DNA of 64,000 bases from Phlebiopsis flavidoalba (taxonomy: Eukaryota > Basidiomycota > Agaricomycetes > Polyporales > Phanerochaetaceae): positions 124,001 through 188,000 of the forward strand of contig JAOCPU010000020.1 of the NCBI GenBank assembly GCA_035772785.1. The letters run 5' to 3'. Below the pieces are notes generated by a model, which was given only the letters and a program-made list of their open reading frames with translations, did not search any database and was not told the DNA's origin. Shown here piece after piece: positions 11,396 to 23,168 of the stretch. The position numbers were made by a program, and so were the translations under genes. Position 1 is the first letter of the stretch; the number at the start of each line of letters is the position of its first letter.

Positions 11396-14300
11396 ATGTA
11401 CGATTCGTCCGCCTACCGCAGGCCTCAGGCCTCCACAGATGCTGCTCCTGAAAAGTATCGTGCGCAAAACACAACAAATAAAGGAGATGTTTTTCCCCGG
11501 TTGGTCGAACGAAGGTAAATACCCTACTTGCGCGGCATACGACCATCCGTTTTGACATCTTACCCGGCCTGCGAAGACATCCAATCCCTCCTGCTCGAAG
11601 TGAACGGCGACGTCCAGCTCGCGGCCAACAGGATCAGTGAAGGCGAGTCCCACAGCGATTGTGGACACGCAATTAGTACCAATACGTAACTACGCCAGGT
11701 CACGCTCAGCAGTGGGGTGCTGTCCAACGCAAGAAGGACAAAAAGTCGACTGCAACTCCGTCGCATGTCCAGTCTAAGGAGCACGCTGGGCAGCAGGGAG
11801 CGAGGTGAATTCCGTGGTGCCAGGGGTGGGCGCGGTAGGGAAGGGGCGGGCCTGGACGGGGCGGTGCTGCACGCGGGTGCGCGTTCACTCGCGGAGGCCA
11901 CCAGGAGACGAACGGCCGTCACTCAAAGGGGAGCGTCAGCAAGAACGGAGACGTCGCTGCACCCAGCGCAGAGGAGGTCTCCGCTTCAGATTCTGCTGCC
12001 GCAGACACAAACGGTGTCAAGCCAGTAGAGGATGCCCCGGCTCCTGAGCCTGTTGAAGCCACGAGCACACCTGCGACTTGGGGAGGGCGACACCGCTGTC
12101 AACGGGAACGCTGCCCCTGCTCCTGTTGTTTACGCCCTCTCAACCTCCCCATGCTGCAGCCAAGCCAATCAAGACTCCTGCGACGTCGAAGTTGTCTTGG
12201 GCCCAAATTGCAAAGTGAGTCATATTCCATCTCGTACTACTTTCCTGGTCTGATCAAGCACCATCGCAATAGACCTCAGGAGAAGCCAGCACCACCCACC
12301 CTCCCGCACCTGCGTTGCCGGCCCCTGCCCCACGCCGCAGCTCCCACGCCTGTAGCCCTGTAGTTTCCCCCCACCACAAGCTGCTTGCTCCCGCCCCGGA
12401 GCCATCACACTCAGAACCTCAACCCGAACCTGCCGTGCAGGGCTGGGAAGATACCTACTACAGTTCAAGCTCCTACATGGGACGATGAACCCGCGCAGCC
12501 AGCACCCGCGAAGCTCGAGGAGCCCGCGGCCCTAGGAGGAGGTCAAGGAGCCAGGAGGAGCCCGTTGCTGCTCCTCCCGCCGTGCCTGTAGCTCAGCCAG
12601 AGATTGTCGAGCGTGTGATCTCCGCCCTCCCACAGCAGGTGCAGCCCGCCCCCGCAAGGCCAGAGCCAGTCCAAGGCACCGGCCACCCGTCAAGCCTCTG
12701 ACACCTGCTCAACACACTCGCCCGACTTCGGCTGCTCTCCGACACAAGTTCAAGGCAGACCAGGCAGTCATCATGCCGAGTGGAAGCTTCCCATCAGTGG
12801 AGAAAGTTGGTATGCAGTTTGGTAGCTTGAGCTTGGGTGGGGATGATCTTGATGCTTCTGCGTGAGTAACTTCCCTCTGTTTGAACCTCTTCGAAGTGAT
12901 CTAACATACCGTCTAGTCAAGAGGCCCCCGCGGAGTCTGCGGTGCGCGCACCCGAACCTGCCGCCGCCCCTGAGCCCCAGGCGCCTTTCACAACCTGCTC
13001 AACCCTCCGCGCTCTCCCGACGCAGCAGCACCCGTACCTGAACCCACCCCTGCCGTCACTTCACCCCCTGTCCAGACACCCCCTGCTGGAGCCAGCCTCT
13101 TCCAGGGATTCCGCAACAAGCACAGCAGCCGCCCCAATTTCCCCTCCGCTCAGCCTGCTGCTGCTGTCCAGCATCAATCTCAATCTGCTCTTCAGTCGTC
13201 CCTTTCACAGCCTGCCCTCCCTGCTCAAGTGTCTGCTCAACCTCAATCATCTGCATCTGCTTCGAACATCTCATCTTACTCGCACAACCTCCCGCCGCAC
13301 CACCCTCACTCTCATCGCACCAGCACCCCCAGCAGGGCAGCCAGTCTCAGGGCCTACTCTCGCAACAACACCAGCAGTATTGCCCAGCACGGTCTTTCTT
13401 CGCACCTCGAACAAAACCAGCCTGCCTCGCAATCGCCCCATGCGGCTCCGGCACCTCAGCAGAGCCTTGGCGGCCACTCGTCGTACTTCCGCCAGCAGGA
13501 GCCCCCGTACTTCCACGCTGCGACTCCTCCTGTGTCTGCGTCTCAGAGTCAGGATGGCCCTACGGCTCGTTCGGCCAACTCTCCGAAACGACAGTTGGGT
13601 CACCAGAACCAAGCTTCCCACCTCGGTGGCTTTGGTGGTGGTGATTATCCCTACGGAGAGAACCAGAGGGTAAGCTTTTTTTTCGAACATATCTACATCT
13701 TTTATTTTGATTCACCGTTTCGCAGAACTTCTACGACTCGTACTCTGCTGGCCCTACTGGCTTCAACAACCGTAACATGCTTTGCGCATGAGGACATCAA
13801 GGGTCTCCCGGGAGCTCCTCAGCAACCTCACGGTGCGCCGGGATTGCCGCCCTCAAACTCCCAGCCGTCGCAGCAGCAGCTGCCCCAGGCCAGCCAGTCT
13901 GGCAGCCAGGGTCAACCCGGAGGTCAAGGTCCCAGCAGAGCTACCCTCCTCCGCTCCCCTACTACTACACCCCCTACCCGCAAAACCAGTACTACGGAAC
14001 CCCCTATAACTCTGGCTACTCGGTACCTCAGCCGTTTGTCAAGTACCCGACTGTCTTCCAGGGCCCTCCCGACCACAGTCTGCGCCTTCACCCGCCGCGA
14101 AGCAGGCTCCCAGCGCGCAGCCTCAGTCGCCCTACCGGCCAGGGCCTGTACGGACAGCAGCACTCGTCGAGCCCGTACGGCGACATCGACTACCAGGGCC
14201 ACAGCCAGGGCGTGAGCGGGCTGCCCTCCAACGACTACGGCAAACAGCTGTACGGCGTTGGGTAGCGGCCAGGGCATGCAGGGCTTCATGGGCCTCGGCC

Positions 14301-14646
14301 AGTCGTCGGGCCCCAGCTCGGGCGCGCCCCTCGGCTCAGCGCAGCGGCGGCTCGCCTGAGGCCGCGTACAAGCCGTACGGCGGCAACACCAAGGACGTCG
14401 GGGCCGGTGTCGGCCAGACGGCGCAGCAGCAGGCCGCCGCGGTGTGTGTGCATCAGCCTCAGGGCGGGTTCTACGGCGCCCAGAGGTTCTCTGGTGCTGG
14501 CGGAGCGGGCCCACAGGGTCAGCAGGGCCAGCAGCACCAGCCCCAGGGCCATGGGGGTCCCCAGGGACACCTTGCGTACCCCCAGGGCTCGTCTGGACGG
14601 GAGCTTCTACTCGTACCAGCCCAGGCAGCAAGGCTACTGGCAGTAA
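11396..14646 (+). CDS. DEF1: CUE-domain, Gln/Pro-rich Def1-like protein
   Basis: Likely homologue of fungal Def1, the ubiquitin-binding factor promoting degradation of stalled RNA polymerase II. The ATG at 11396 reads MYDSSAYRRPQASTDAAPEK, then the CUE domain SIVRKTQQIKEMFFPGWSNE. After a clean 62-nt intron (11515-11576, phase 1) it continues DIQSLLLEVNGDVQLAANR and ISEG. Then come QWGAVQRKKDKKST and an RGG-type stretch (GEFRGARGGRGREG near 11800). KLSWAQIA and APTWDDEPAQPAP are next, followed by QFGSLSLGGDDLDAS near 12810-12860. The long low-complexity tail is rich in Q, S, P, H and G, with NFYDSYSAGPTGFNNRNM and PYYYTPYPQNQYYGTPY, ending SFYSYQPRQQGYWQ at the stop at 14646. The prion-like tail and CUE domain together define the family. 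Several single-base jumps are present, for example near 11440 and 11800. Confidence 0.8.
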
Positions 14647-15562
14647 TCGGTTGACTTGCGGACTCGTCCTCCCTCTGCCACTTGCATGCACACCATTTTC
14701 TTGTAATCGTTTTTTTCTTTCGCTCCGCTCCTCCTTTCTTGTCCTGTATCTCGACTAGACTCTCTCAAGCTTTTTGTTCCTTTCTCTCATTATTCTCCAC
14801 GATTGCTGTTCCTGTACTGTCCGTCTCAACCTCATCTCCGTCTCTCCGATTCAGTGCATCCATTGTATGTATATGACGCGTGCTGCTGCTGGCTTTGTTG
14901 ATGTCCAGGAACAATCTCAAAATGACGAAAGCTGCGAGCGATGACTTCGTGAAATCGAGTGCGATGCGAAACCAATGACGGATGGCAAAATTACTAATGC
15001 ACTGATAACCCTAGCCATAAACCGCATGGAGCTATAATCAGGCCTATACAAGCCTTCTGTACACATGTCGCGCGACATACGTCGCAGGGATGGTATAACT
15101 GGTGACGCACACTCCTAAACGCGAGGACTGGTCCCGCTGAACCCGTCGCGCCTCCCCTTTGTACCGGCGCCACATGCCACGTGGGCTGCTTCGTGGCGTC
15201 CAGTCTCCGCCGAGAGACTCACACCAGTACCGCACCGTTTTGTCCATTTCTTGGGCAGTCCCGCGATCACTGGCCCATCATCTACGTACATCGTGCGAAA
15301 ATATTCATTGTCACTTTGCTCTTGAGGTTTACTCTATTGCTGAGGGTACGGTTTCGGTATTGTTTTCATCTCTCCTCCGTCGAAAGGTTCAAATCAGTGT
15401 AAATCATGGTATGCTATTAGGCATGTTTCGTTTGCCTATCCACGCTATGCTGAGTACGTGTTTTTCTCCTCCGGATATATTTGACTATTGCTTACCCCGC
15501 GCAAACTGCCCCGTTTAGTTGCTTTGTGACAGAAGCCTACTTCGAGTCCTTCCGAGTTCATT
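14647..15562. other. 3' region of the Def1-like gene and 5' region of the HET gene
   Basis: The first 220 bases are T-rich with pyrimidine runs, as in a long 3' untranslated region. The remainder has short frames on both strands and no recognised gene, RNA or repeat. Confidence 0.5.
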
Positions 15563-17307
15563 GTGAACTTGGACAAAGGAGAGGGGAACACCGATGTCGA
15601 GATCACGGGAGAGCATCTACCTGAGTCTGAGGCTACTGAGCAAAGTACAACACAGCTCGATGCTGAAGCGCGTCGCGCACGTAGAGCAGCGGCGAAGAAA
15701 CGTGTCGCCAAGTCTGATTTCTGGAATCCACTCATGGGATCTACCCCAAAGACCATCTTCACGCTTCTCCCAGTCACGGGAAGACCAATTACAGTCAAAA
15801 AAGCAGATCTCATATACCGGTTCGGATGTCATTCCTGACGACCTTGCGAACCAGAAATGCTCCCACATGAGATTGGACGAGCTCCTTCGTGTGCTGAACG
15901 GAGTCATAGGCACCGCGTACACCCTTGACACTCCGTCACTCCGAAATATCCTCCAGGATTGCATTGACAAAGATTACGACTTTGGATATGCGTACGGCTA
16001 CCTCCGTCCTCGATGGCAGCTCAACTTCGCTCGGTTTCCTCAGTACATGGAGACATACAGAGTGGATGATGCCTCGAGGCGCGAAAAGGCGCTATAAGGC
16101 GACCAGATCGTCGATCCTAGTCTCCCACCCGTCGCATGTGGGACCTGTTCAGCAATCGCGTATTGCCGCATTGGATCGCCAACTCCTGGGTGGTTGAGAG
16201 ACAGCCGTGGGCAGTCTCACATAGCTGGGCAGCTCCTGAAAGGGCGGCAGCACATCTGGACCGAAATAAACGGCCGGAAATGGTCCGTACCCATTCCAGA
16301 TGATATCGACCTTTCGCAGCTGCGTATCGAGCTCCTCAACATCGGCGCAGAGTACGTCTGGCTGGACGTTCTATGTCTACGACAGAACGGCCGAGACGAC
16401 GCAGAGAAGAAGCTGTTGGAGGAAGAATGGCGGCTAGATGTGCCCACAATTGGGCATGTCTACCATCAAAGCGCGAACCAGCCGGTTGTCTGCTACTACA
16501 GCGGGCTGGGGCGTCCGTTCATGGTGGAAGAAGGCGCACTGATGAGCGAACGGCATTGGATGAACCGTGCATGGACGCTCCAGGAGCATAGAGAGTACAT
16601 CATCATTGCAGGGATAACCGAGGACTCTCCCGACTTCCCACTTGAAGACGACTCTGGTGCAACAGAAACCGCCCTGTTCACTCGAAAGCTCTCGGAGCTA
16701 CCCTACGAACAACCCACCAATGTATTCCTCGCGCTGCGAGCCATGCAGAAACGCAGCTCAGTCAATCCCGTGGACAAAATCGCGGGACTCGCATACATCC
16801 TACAGTGCAAACCCGTTGCCTGTGTATAAACTCAACGAAACCGCTGAAGACGCATGGGCTCGTCTCATTGCGAACCTACCTGATCGATACAAGGGCGATT
16901 TATTCTTCCTTTATCCGTACCCCGGAGACGGCCACCTCAATTGGGCACCGTCGTGGAGACAGATACTGGACAACGAGCTGCCGAGCGGCGCGGGAGTGTA
17001 CGTTTCTCAAAACGTTACATTCAGAGGCTCCCGCTACAGACATCGTGGGTATGCCATCCGGGGATGCTTCCTGAAAGGCTTCGGGGAAGGATCATCCCCC
17101 GACGGAACGAGACGCAAGGGCCAACTGTTCGTGAGCTCCTCGGGATCGGATTCGGCACCTCTCACCTTTGACATGCTTGCTCTGCATGAGGCATCAATTC
17201 CGGATGGCGAATACACATTGATTAGCGAGGTCATGGAATGGCGTATATTGAGCATTGGGTGGTTGGAAAAGAAAAGGAAGAGCTTACAGACGGAGAGTTA
17301 TTGGTAG
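15563..17307 (+). CDS. HET-domain (heterokaryon-incompatibility type) protein
   Basis: Protein with the fungal HET domain, a module linked to non-self recognition and programmed cell death. The ATG at 15563 opens MNLDKGEGNTDVEITGEHLP and a basic segment. A frame change near 15805 leads to SYTGSDVIPDDLANQKCSHM. This is followed by LLRVLNGVIGTAYTLDTPSL and DCIDKDYDFGYAYGYLRPRW, the conserved preamble of Agaricomycete HET proteins. The core reads WSVPIPDDIDLSQLRIELL, GAEYVWLDVLCLRQ, EEWRLDVPTIGHVYHQ and HWMNRAWTLQEH (about 16280-16590). The C-terminal part includes NPVDKIAGLAYILQ, then after a jump near 16812 YKLNETAEDAWARLIANLPD and LNWAPSWRQI, ending ESYW at 17307. No NACHT or WD40 partner follows, so it is a stand-alone HET protein. 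Its target and partner allele cannot be known from one sequence. Confidence 0.8.
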
Positions 17308-17514
17308 AAAAGGTGTCGGTTGTCAGAGTGGGGTTACTTGGAATTGAGGGAGCCATCAGGAAAGCCAATCTTGGTGAAAACAAGCTTATTGCATTGTATT
17401 AGTACATTACAGTTATAATCAAAACGCAGGGGATAAATTAGTCTAAGATGATGATCATGTCTAATGGGGTGAAAGATGTCTGTGGTTTGGAGGTGAGTGA
17501 GGAAGATGTGATAC

Positions 17515-19436
17515 TTATGATCGCTTCGCGGTACGGATAGAGCGGATTTCTGCGCCCAGGTCAAGGGCGCGTTTGCCTTCAACCCACCACATAGCCTCTG
17601 CTATGGGGTTTAGTATTTGATCAGGATTGGGTCAGGGAGAACGCACCTTGGTATGTCATGGGCACGACCATCCTCTTGAGCGGTTCGCCGTCCTCGCGGC
17701 ACCACGTGAACCGGAAGTCGTTTGTCATCTGTTCGGTACCTGTCCGAATATCGACAACGCTCGCCTTGACGGCTACATGCTACAAGTCCCGCGCGTAAAT
17801 AGAGATACTCTTCTCTCTGTATAGGGTCTGGACATACGATGAGAGCGGGAACTCTTTTGTGGAGTCGGTGTGTAGGATGTGCGACTTGAGGCGAAGGACC
17901 GACCCGATGGGGACGGGTCGGGCAAAGGAGATGCTGTCTAGAGAGAGGAAGCGGACTGGCCCACGGGTGAACAGCATCGAGTTTGAGTAGCCAAGCTAAA
18001 CACATTCAGCATAGAAGCTCGTTCCGTAAAGACAGTTATATTACCTCGTAAGCGAGACGCATCAGGTACCCTCCGAAAATCTTCTGGTGGATGCTGTGAT
18101 TTGAGAAGGTTAGGCGTGAACTTAAGGACCATAGAATATACTCACTTGCGCTCCTGAGGATACATCGTAAGTGTCTTCTCCAAACGGGTCTCTCCCATAG
18201 GGGCACACGTTCATCTCCGGCGATCCGAGGGTTTGCAGTGTCAGACTCTACAATAGACTGCAAGTACAGAGAGTGGAGAGCTTCGGACTCAAAGGGAAGA
18301 TGGGGGAACACGAGCGCGAGAGACTGGACAGCAGAATTGGTCCGACGGTTCTTGTGCGCTGCAACCCAAAGTGTAAGGTGACAGTGATTATGCATACATC
18401 ATTTCTCACCTTCACCAATACGCCATAGGGTCTGCTCTTCCTCCGAGTTCAGAGAGAGAGGATTGACCGCATGCGCCTTGTGAGTCTTACTGTCTCTGCA
18501 AACCATGCAGAAACGGCCTTGAAAAACACAGGTTAATGTCTGCGACGTCGATAGCAAAGGAAACATACCAAGCATAACGGTCTCTTCGGTGCCGTCGGGA
18601 TTGAGGGCTTCCATACGGACTGCAACCTCCATGGATGACTTTCCGACATAAATGACCTGTCCACTGAGCCGCATGTCGCGGACAGGGTTTAGGTGTGCGA
18701 GCACGTCTAGTCTAATTAATCCTTGGTGCGGGTTCCTGTGACGAGCGCATAAACGTGAGACTTACCGGTCCACCGAGGCGGTGACAAGGTAAAAGCCCAA
18801 GTCAGTGACGCTGGAGATAGAGTCTACAGGTCCCAGCATGTGTTTGTATGAAATGGAACCCGCGAGCGAGTCGAGGTGTTCCATCAGCTTTCCAGTCCGA
18901 ATTCCACCAGAGGTGTTTGGTGTACTTTTCTAGCATCTCAGGTGAGGAGGAGAAGCGGAGTAGCTGTTCACAGTAGGAGTCTGCCATAGTTCGAGGGGAG
19001 AGGTCCATGCTGGGGAGTATCTGGACGTTCGGGAGAACCTGCACGCGATCGCTGAAGAGTAGTTGACCACGGAATCCGACTCTTCATTGGCAGTACACTA
19101 TGTATACTAGAATCAGTGATGTCTAATTTTTTTCACAGCCGAAGGACGTACGTTTGCTGGGCTGGATTTACCCGGCCACCTATACCTGCACGCTTCAGAC
19201 CGCGTTCACGGAACGTGGAATGCTCAAAGATACGCACGCACTGTTCGCAAGAGGCTGTCCATGGTGGTCACATCCTGCGTCTCTGATGCGGCACCAAGCT
19301 CCTTGGTTCGCGAGACCTCTGCAGCAGTGTTGCACCTTATAACGGTGCTAGAAAGGCTTCTTCGAGATGCGAGAAGAAACGGCGCTCGGGTCGAGGTAAT
19401 AGCCGAGTGCTTCGCACTATGCATAACGTTCAACAT
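17515..19436 (-). CDS. mitochondrial acyl-CoA thioesterase, ACOT9-like
   Basis: Hot-dog-fold thioesterase that would hydrolyse acyl-CoAs in mitochondria. The ATG at 19436 gives MLNVMHSAKHSAITSTRAPF then LLASRRSLSSTVIRC, a Ser/Arg-rich presequence without acidic residues. The body has TMADSYCEQLLRFSSSPEML, GKLMEHLDSLAGSISYKHM read across frames, MRLSGQVIYVGKSSMEVAV, MEALNPDGTEETVMLGRFCM, VCRDSKTHKAHAVNPLSL, HQKIFGGYLMRLAYE and GPVRFLSLDSISFARPVPIG. It ends WVEGKRALDLGAEIRSIR with a stop at 17515-17517. Both hot-dog repeats of the ACOT9/10 family are present and the length is normal. Introns separate the blocks, for example between the second and third exons near 18540-18570. It converges on the HET gene, with about 200 bp between stop codons. 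Confidence 0.85.
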
Positions 19437-20147
19437 GACCTTGAAGGCCGCGCGTATCGGATGAAGGTTGGTATTGAGGTATCGCGGAGATGCAGTATGG
19501 TAAAGGAATGAGAGGTAATTTGAGAAGATATGACACAATAATCGCGACTCCTCGAGCAAATAAAAGCTGGACCGGAGAGCGCCCGACCCACGTCCGACTT
19601 CCGACCACGGGCCGATCACCATTCCGCTTTTGGTATGTATCTAGGTTCGAACTTGTCGGCGCTCGCGCTGAAGCATTCTTCAAATGTGTGGCGCAACATT
19701 CTTGGAGTCTATGGGCATGTAACTTTGACAGTTATCACGTCGAAAATTGATTTTTGGATATTGCCGCCTTAGAGATGGAAATGTCTTAGCGCGCATATGA
19801 AAGAATGGAGAGCGATGACCTTCGCCATGAGTCAATCATTTTTCCGGTTGAGTCAAAAGCCCCAACCCGCCCACGTAGTGAATAATCTCCAGATGACACC
19901 TGAGCTTCGTTGTCTGGACGCGTTACTCTGCACGGACTTTGCGCCTTATCAATATACGGAAATCTCGAAGTTGGCCATGATGCACAATGGCTCATTGATT
20001 TATACAATAACGTGGTAATAAATATAATGTTGGCTTAGATGTACATTCAAGCGTGAGAGACTACCCAGCGATGTTGCCAAGTACGTGGTATTGAAATCTA
20101 ATCATCCCCGTATGGCCGTGCGTGCGTTCTTGACCAACTCAACATGT
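19437..20147. other. intergenic region between the thioesterase and amine oxidase genes
   Basis: About 700 bp with short overlapping frames on both strands, none resembling a family I know. It holds the promoter of the thioesterase gene and the 3' region of the amine oxidase gene. Confidence 0.45.
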
Positions 20148-22213
20148 TCAAGTCCAATGCACCCGCCTTTCTTCCACACATGCGGCAATCGTCTTCCCCC
20201 ATCTCTCTGCCTTCAAAGTATGCACCCTGAAGATAACCTGCACGGCAAAGTGATACATATTCCTCAACCTGCAATCGAGAGGACAGGACATACCAAAATG
20301 AAATTTACTCGTCGCTTCTCCCGCAAACCATATTCTCCCGTCCACGTCGGCGCGGAGGTTCACATGTTTGCTCGTGGTGCTCGGGCAAGAATGAGGGAGG
20401 CCACGTCGCATAGGGACCCCACGGAACAGTGGGTCTGCGCTCCACAATTTGTAGTGGAAGTCCAGTGGGGCCGGTATCGTGGTGTTGGGGAACATTGAAG
20501 CTGAGGACGCGAGAGCACCTCTGATAGGACCTGTGACTTGGGCAGGGCTTCGATACGACGAGAAAATGCACCCTAGGATATGCGAGCATTATTACTGAGA
20601 ATAAGTTCGATCGTCAAGACTTACAGTCACAGTGCCGAAGAGAATGCCACTACCGGGGACGAACTCAGGATGGTCGAGGCTTTGCCAGACGGGGTATCTG
20701 CCGCGCTCTCTGTCAGCGTACAATGCGGCCTACACGTCATACTTCAGATTACTTCCTCGTTGAAAGATCTGATTGAACCATACCTCCGAGCCAAACCAGA
20801 ATTTGTGGGGGAACTGGAGAAAAAGAGTTTGGTATATACGCCCTGAATCAAATGAGCGGAGATGATACGCTATCTCTAAGGACATGACACACCATGGTCA
20901 TGCTATGAATGGCTTCCTGCTTCCATGCGGGTAAAGGTGGTCAAAGCGCACATCTTGATGTTGCAAAAACCCCAAGACTTCATGGCACGGTAATCAGTTC
21001 AGCGTTAGTAACGATTCATCTCACAAGCATCACCTGAAAGTACAAATGGCGTAGTCAGCCGACAACGTCTGCCCATCCGCCAAGGTCACTTGTACACCCT
21101 GAGGAGAGTACGAGATGACATTGACGGTTGAGTTCAGACGCAGCTGGCCTTTCCGCATGAACGTCGTCGCCTCGGCTTGCACAAGCGTCTTGAACCCACG
21201 CGGATCGATGGACATCACGTTCTCTTCAGAGAAAGTTGAGAAGGTATAGTTGTTATTCTGCATGGATTAGAGCATTGAAATGACAAATCGCGCACCGGAA
21301 TGAGAAATTAGTAAGGGTACTGGGCGACACCAGGCGAGGTTAAGCTTGCGCCACCACGACAAGGTTCAGGGACTGCTGGACGCACCCATGAGGAGGCAAT
21401 CCAAGATGACTCTTCGGGGCTCGTAGTAAAACTCCCAGTCAAACTGTTTGGGATCAAAGTCAATGTCCGGGCCTATCTTCCGGTCTAGGCTTTTCCTACG
21501 CGCCTGATAATATTCAGCAGCCATCTCTTGAGGACTGTGGGGGGTACGAGCCTGGTCAATGAGTAGCCTGTACGAGCACTCGCGTCTACCAAGCCCTTGG
21601 GAACCCGCGAGCCTAGCGTAGGAGAAATTCAAGCATATTAAACGCTAATCGCACAAGTAACACACCTGCAGACGCTATGAGCCTGTCGAAGTTGTCCGCG
21701 GCCTCTTCCACAAGATCCAGATAATCGGTCTGTCCATACTCATCGTATGTCGCTGCATAAGACCACTCAACGTCAACAAAAATGATCTCCTCAGACGGAA
21801 ATGAAACTTACTTAACCCGTCAAAGTACTGGCTGACTTGCGTTCGAATGCCATGCTTTTTCGCCTAAAGTCCCATATAGGGTTCTCTGGACCACTTCCCG
21901 TTCGGGTGCCCTGTACCCAATTCGCGCCGAGCTCAACAGTGTGCTGGCGACCCGGTGCACCAAACGTGTGGCTCATCATACGACCTCCCAGCTCATGCCG
22001 TGCCTCGACGACAATGAAGTCCTCGACGCCCTTTTCGTAAAGGGCACGCGCGGCAGTGATTCCTGCGATGCCTCCACCTAAGATGAGCACACTCGCATCC
22101 TTCGTCGAGTGAGGTGTGTTCAATGGCGTCTGTTCATGGATAGGATAAGGCGGTAAACCCAACGTAGGCGCGACAAACAGCCCGCATAGCACTGCGAATG
22201 CGGCGCGCGACAT
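20148..22213 (-). CDS. secreted flavin-containing amine oxidase (polyamine-oxidase type)
   Basis: FAD enzyme that would oxidise polyamines or other amines and release hydrogen peroxide. The ATG at 22213 begins a signal peptide (SRAAFAVLCGLFVAPTLG). The dinucleotide-binding motif ASVLILGGGIAGITAARAL follows, then DFIVVEARHELGGRMMSH and VELGANWVQGT, which match the flavin contacts of the family. Later blocks are SPQEMAAEYYQ and FDWEF near 21450-21540, then FSTFSEENVMSIDPRGF and QLRLNSTVNVISYSPQGVQV with LADGQTLSADYAICTF near 21040-21240. The C-terminal FAD motif is GRIWFAGEATSKFHFG, followed after an intron (about 20247-20304) by YLQGAYFEGREMG with a late frame change. Domain order and length are normal. 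Clear introns separate the exons. A TATA-like element lies about 70 bp upstream of the start. Confidence 0.85.
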
Positions 22214-23168
22214 GGTAAGCGACCGACGTGCGGATTCCGCGCTGGAGGGGTGCTCTGCGCCGCAGGCCGGCTGCAGGTCTTATATGTGCTGCGTCGGGTT
22301 TCCCAAGCGCACGCGTGTGTCGCCCGTCGGTATCTCGCCTGAGGACGGCAGATACGAGATAGCCACTGGCGCGGACGGCACGCCGGAGACATGAGCACAG
22401 ATCCGTTAGAGGTCGCCCCCGTGGGGTATGAGCTTCGCGCGCCCGAATATCCGAGATGTGTTTGGAAATTCAGGAGCATATTCCGAAATCAACTTGTTCC
22501 GTGGCCTCTCGCCGAGAGCTGCTTTGTCCTGTGGCAGCGGGCGAAAGATTCAGCTGCAGGCCCAAGACACAGCAGAACAAACATACCTGCAAGATAAGCA
22601 CTTCAGGGACAGTTGCAGAAAACGGGCATGTGACCTTCTACTGACATGCAGGCACACACTTGCCAGGTCGTGCGACATATCCAACGCCAGGCGCTAGGCG
22701 GTGCCACAATGACATGCTAGCCCCAAAGTGTCGAGTTCTTGCGTTTACTGCGCATTCTTCTAGTGATTGCCTCCGGGAGCGAGGCTGGCCACTGAAATTA
22801 GGGGTGATAACCAGCCCAGAGAAAATGGTAAACGCGTGCGGACGGCGAGCATATGGAATTTTGTTTCCACTCGCAAACCTCCGCAAGCGAATCGTGTCCA
22901 ATATCTCTGGGAGACCGTGATGCTCGCGAAGCAGACCAGATCCATATGTGGCTCGACGACGCACCGGGCATTATCTTCCCAGTGCACTAGAGCGAGAGAG
23001 ACGATATACAGCTGTACTCGTATATTTACCATGCAGATAAGCAAGCGATAAACCATGTGCTAGCACGTGAGAGGTATAATGGACCAGGTTAGGTATGTCT
23101 GTGCGCCACATACAATGAGTATCCATCCGATGATGTGACTCAAAGGTACGCACATATCACAAGCAATA
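22214..23168. other. intergenic region between amine oxidase and RTT106
   Basis: Starts with the amine oxidase promoter and ends with the 3' region of RTT106. Short frames exist on both strands but none matches a known family or shows splice-consistent conservation. No repeat or RNA gene is seen. Confidence 0.45.
22279..22286 (-). promoter_or_regulatory. TATA-like element of the amine oxidase gene
   Basis: The minus strand reads CATATAAG about 66-73 bases before the ATG at 22213, a usual distance for a fungal TATA box. Confidence 0.4.

Noticed and set aside
19640..19652. GGTTCGAAC resembling a tRNA B box
   Set aside because: The flanking 80 bases do not fold as a cloverleaf and no A box is found at the right distance.
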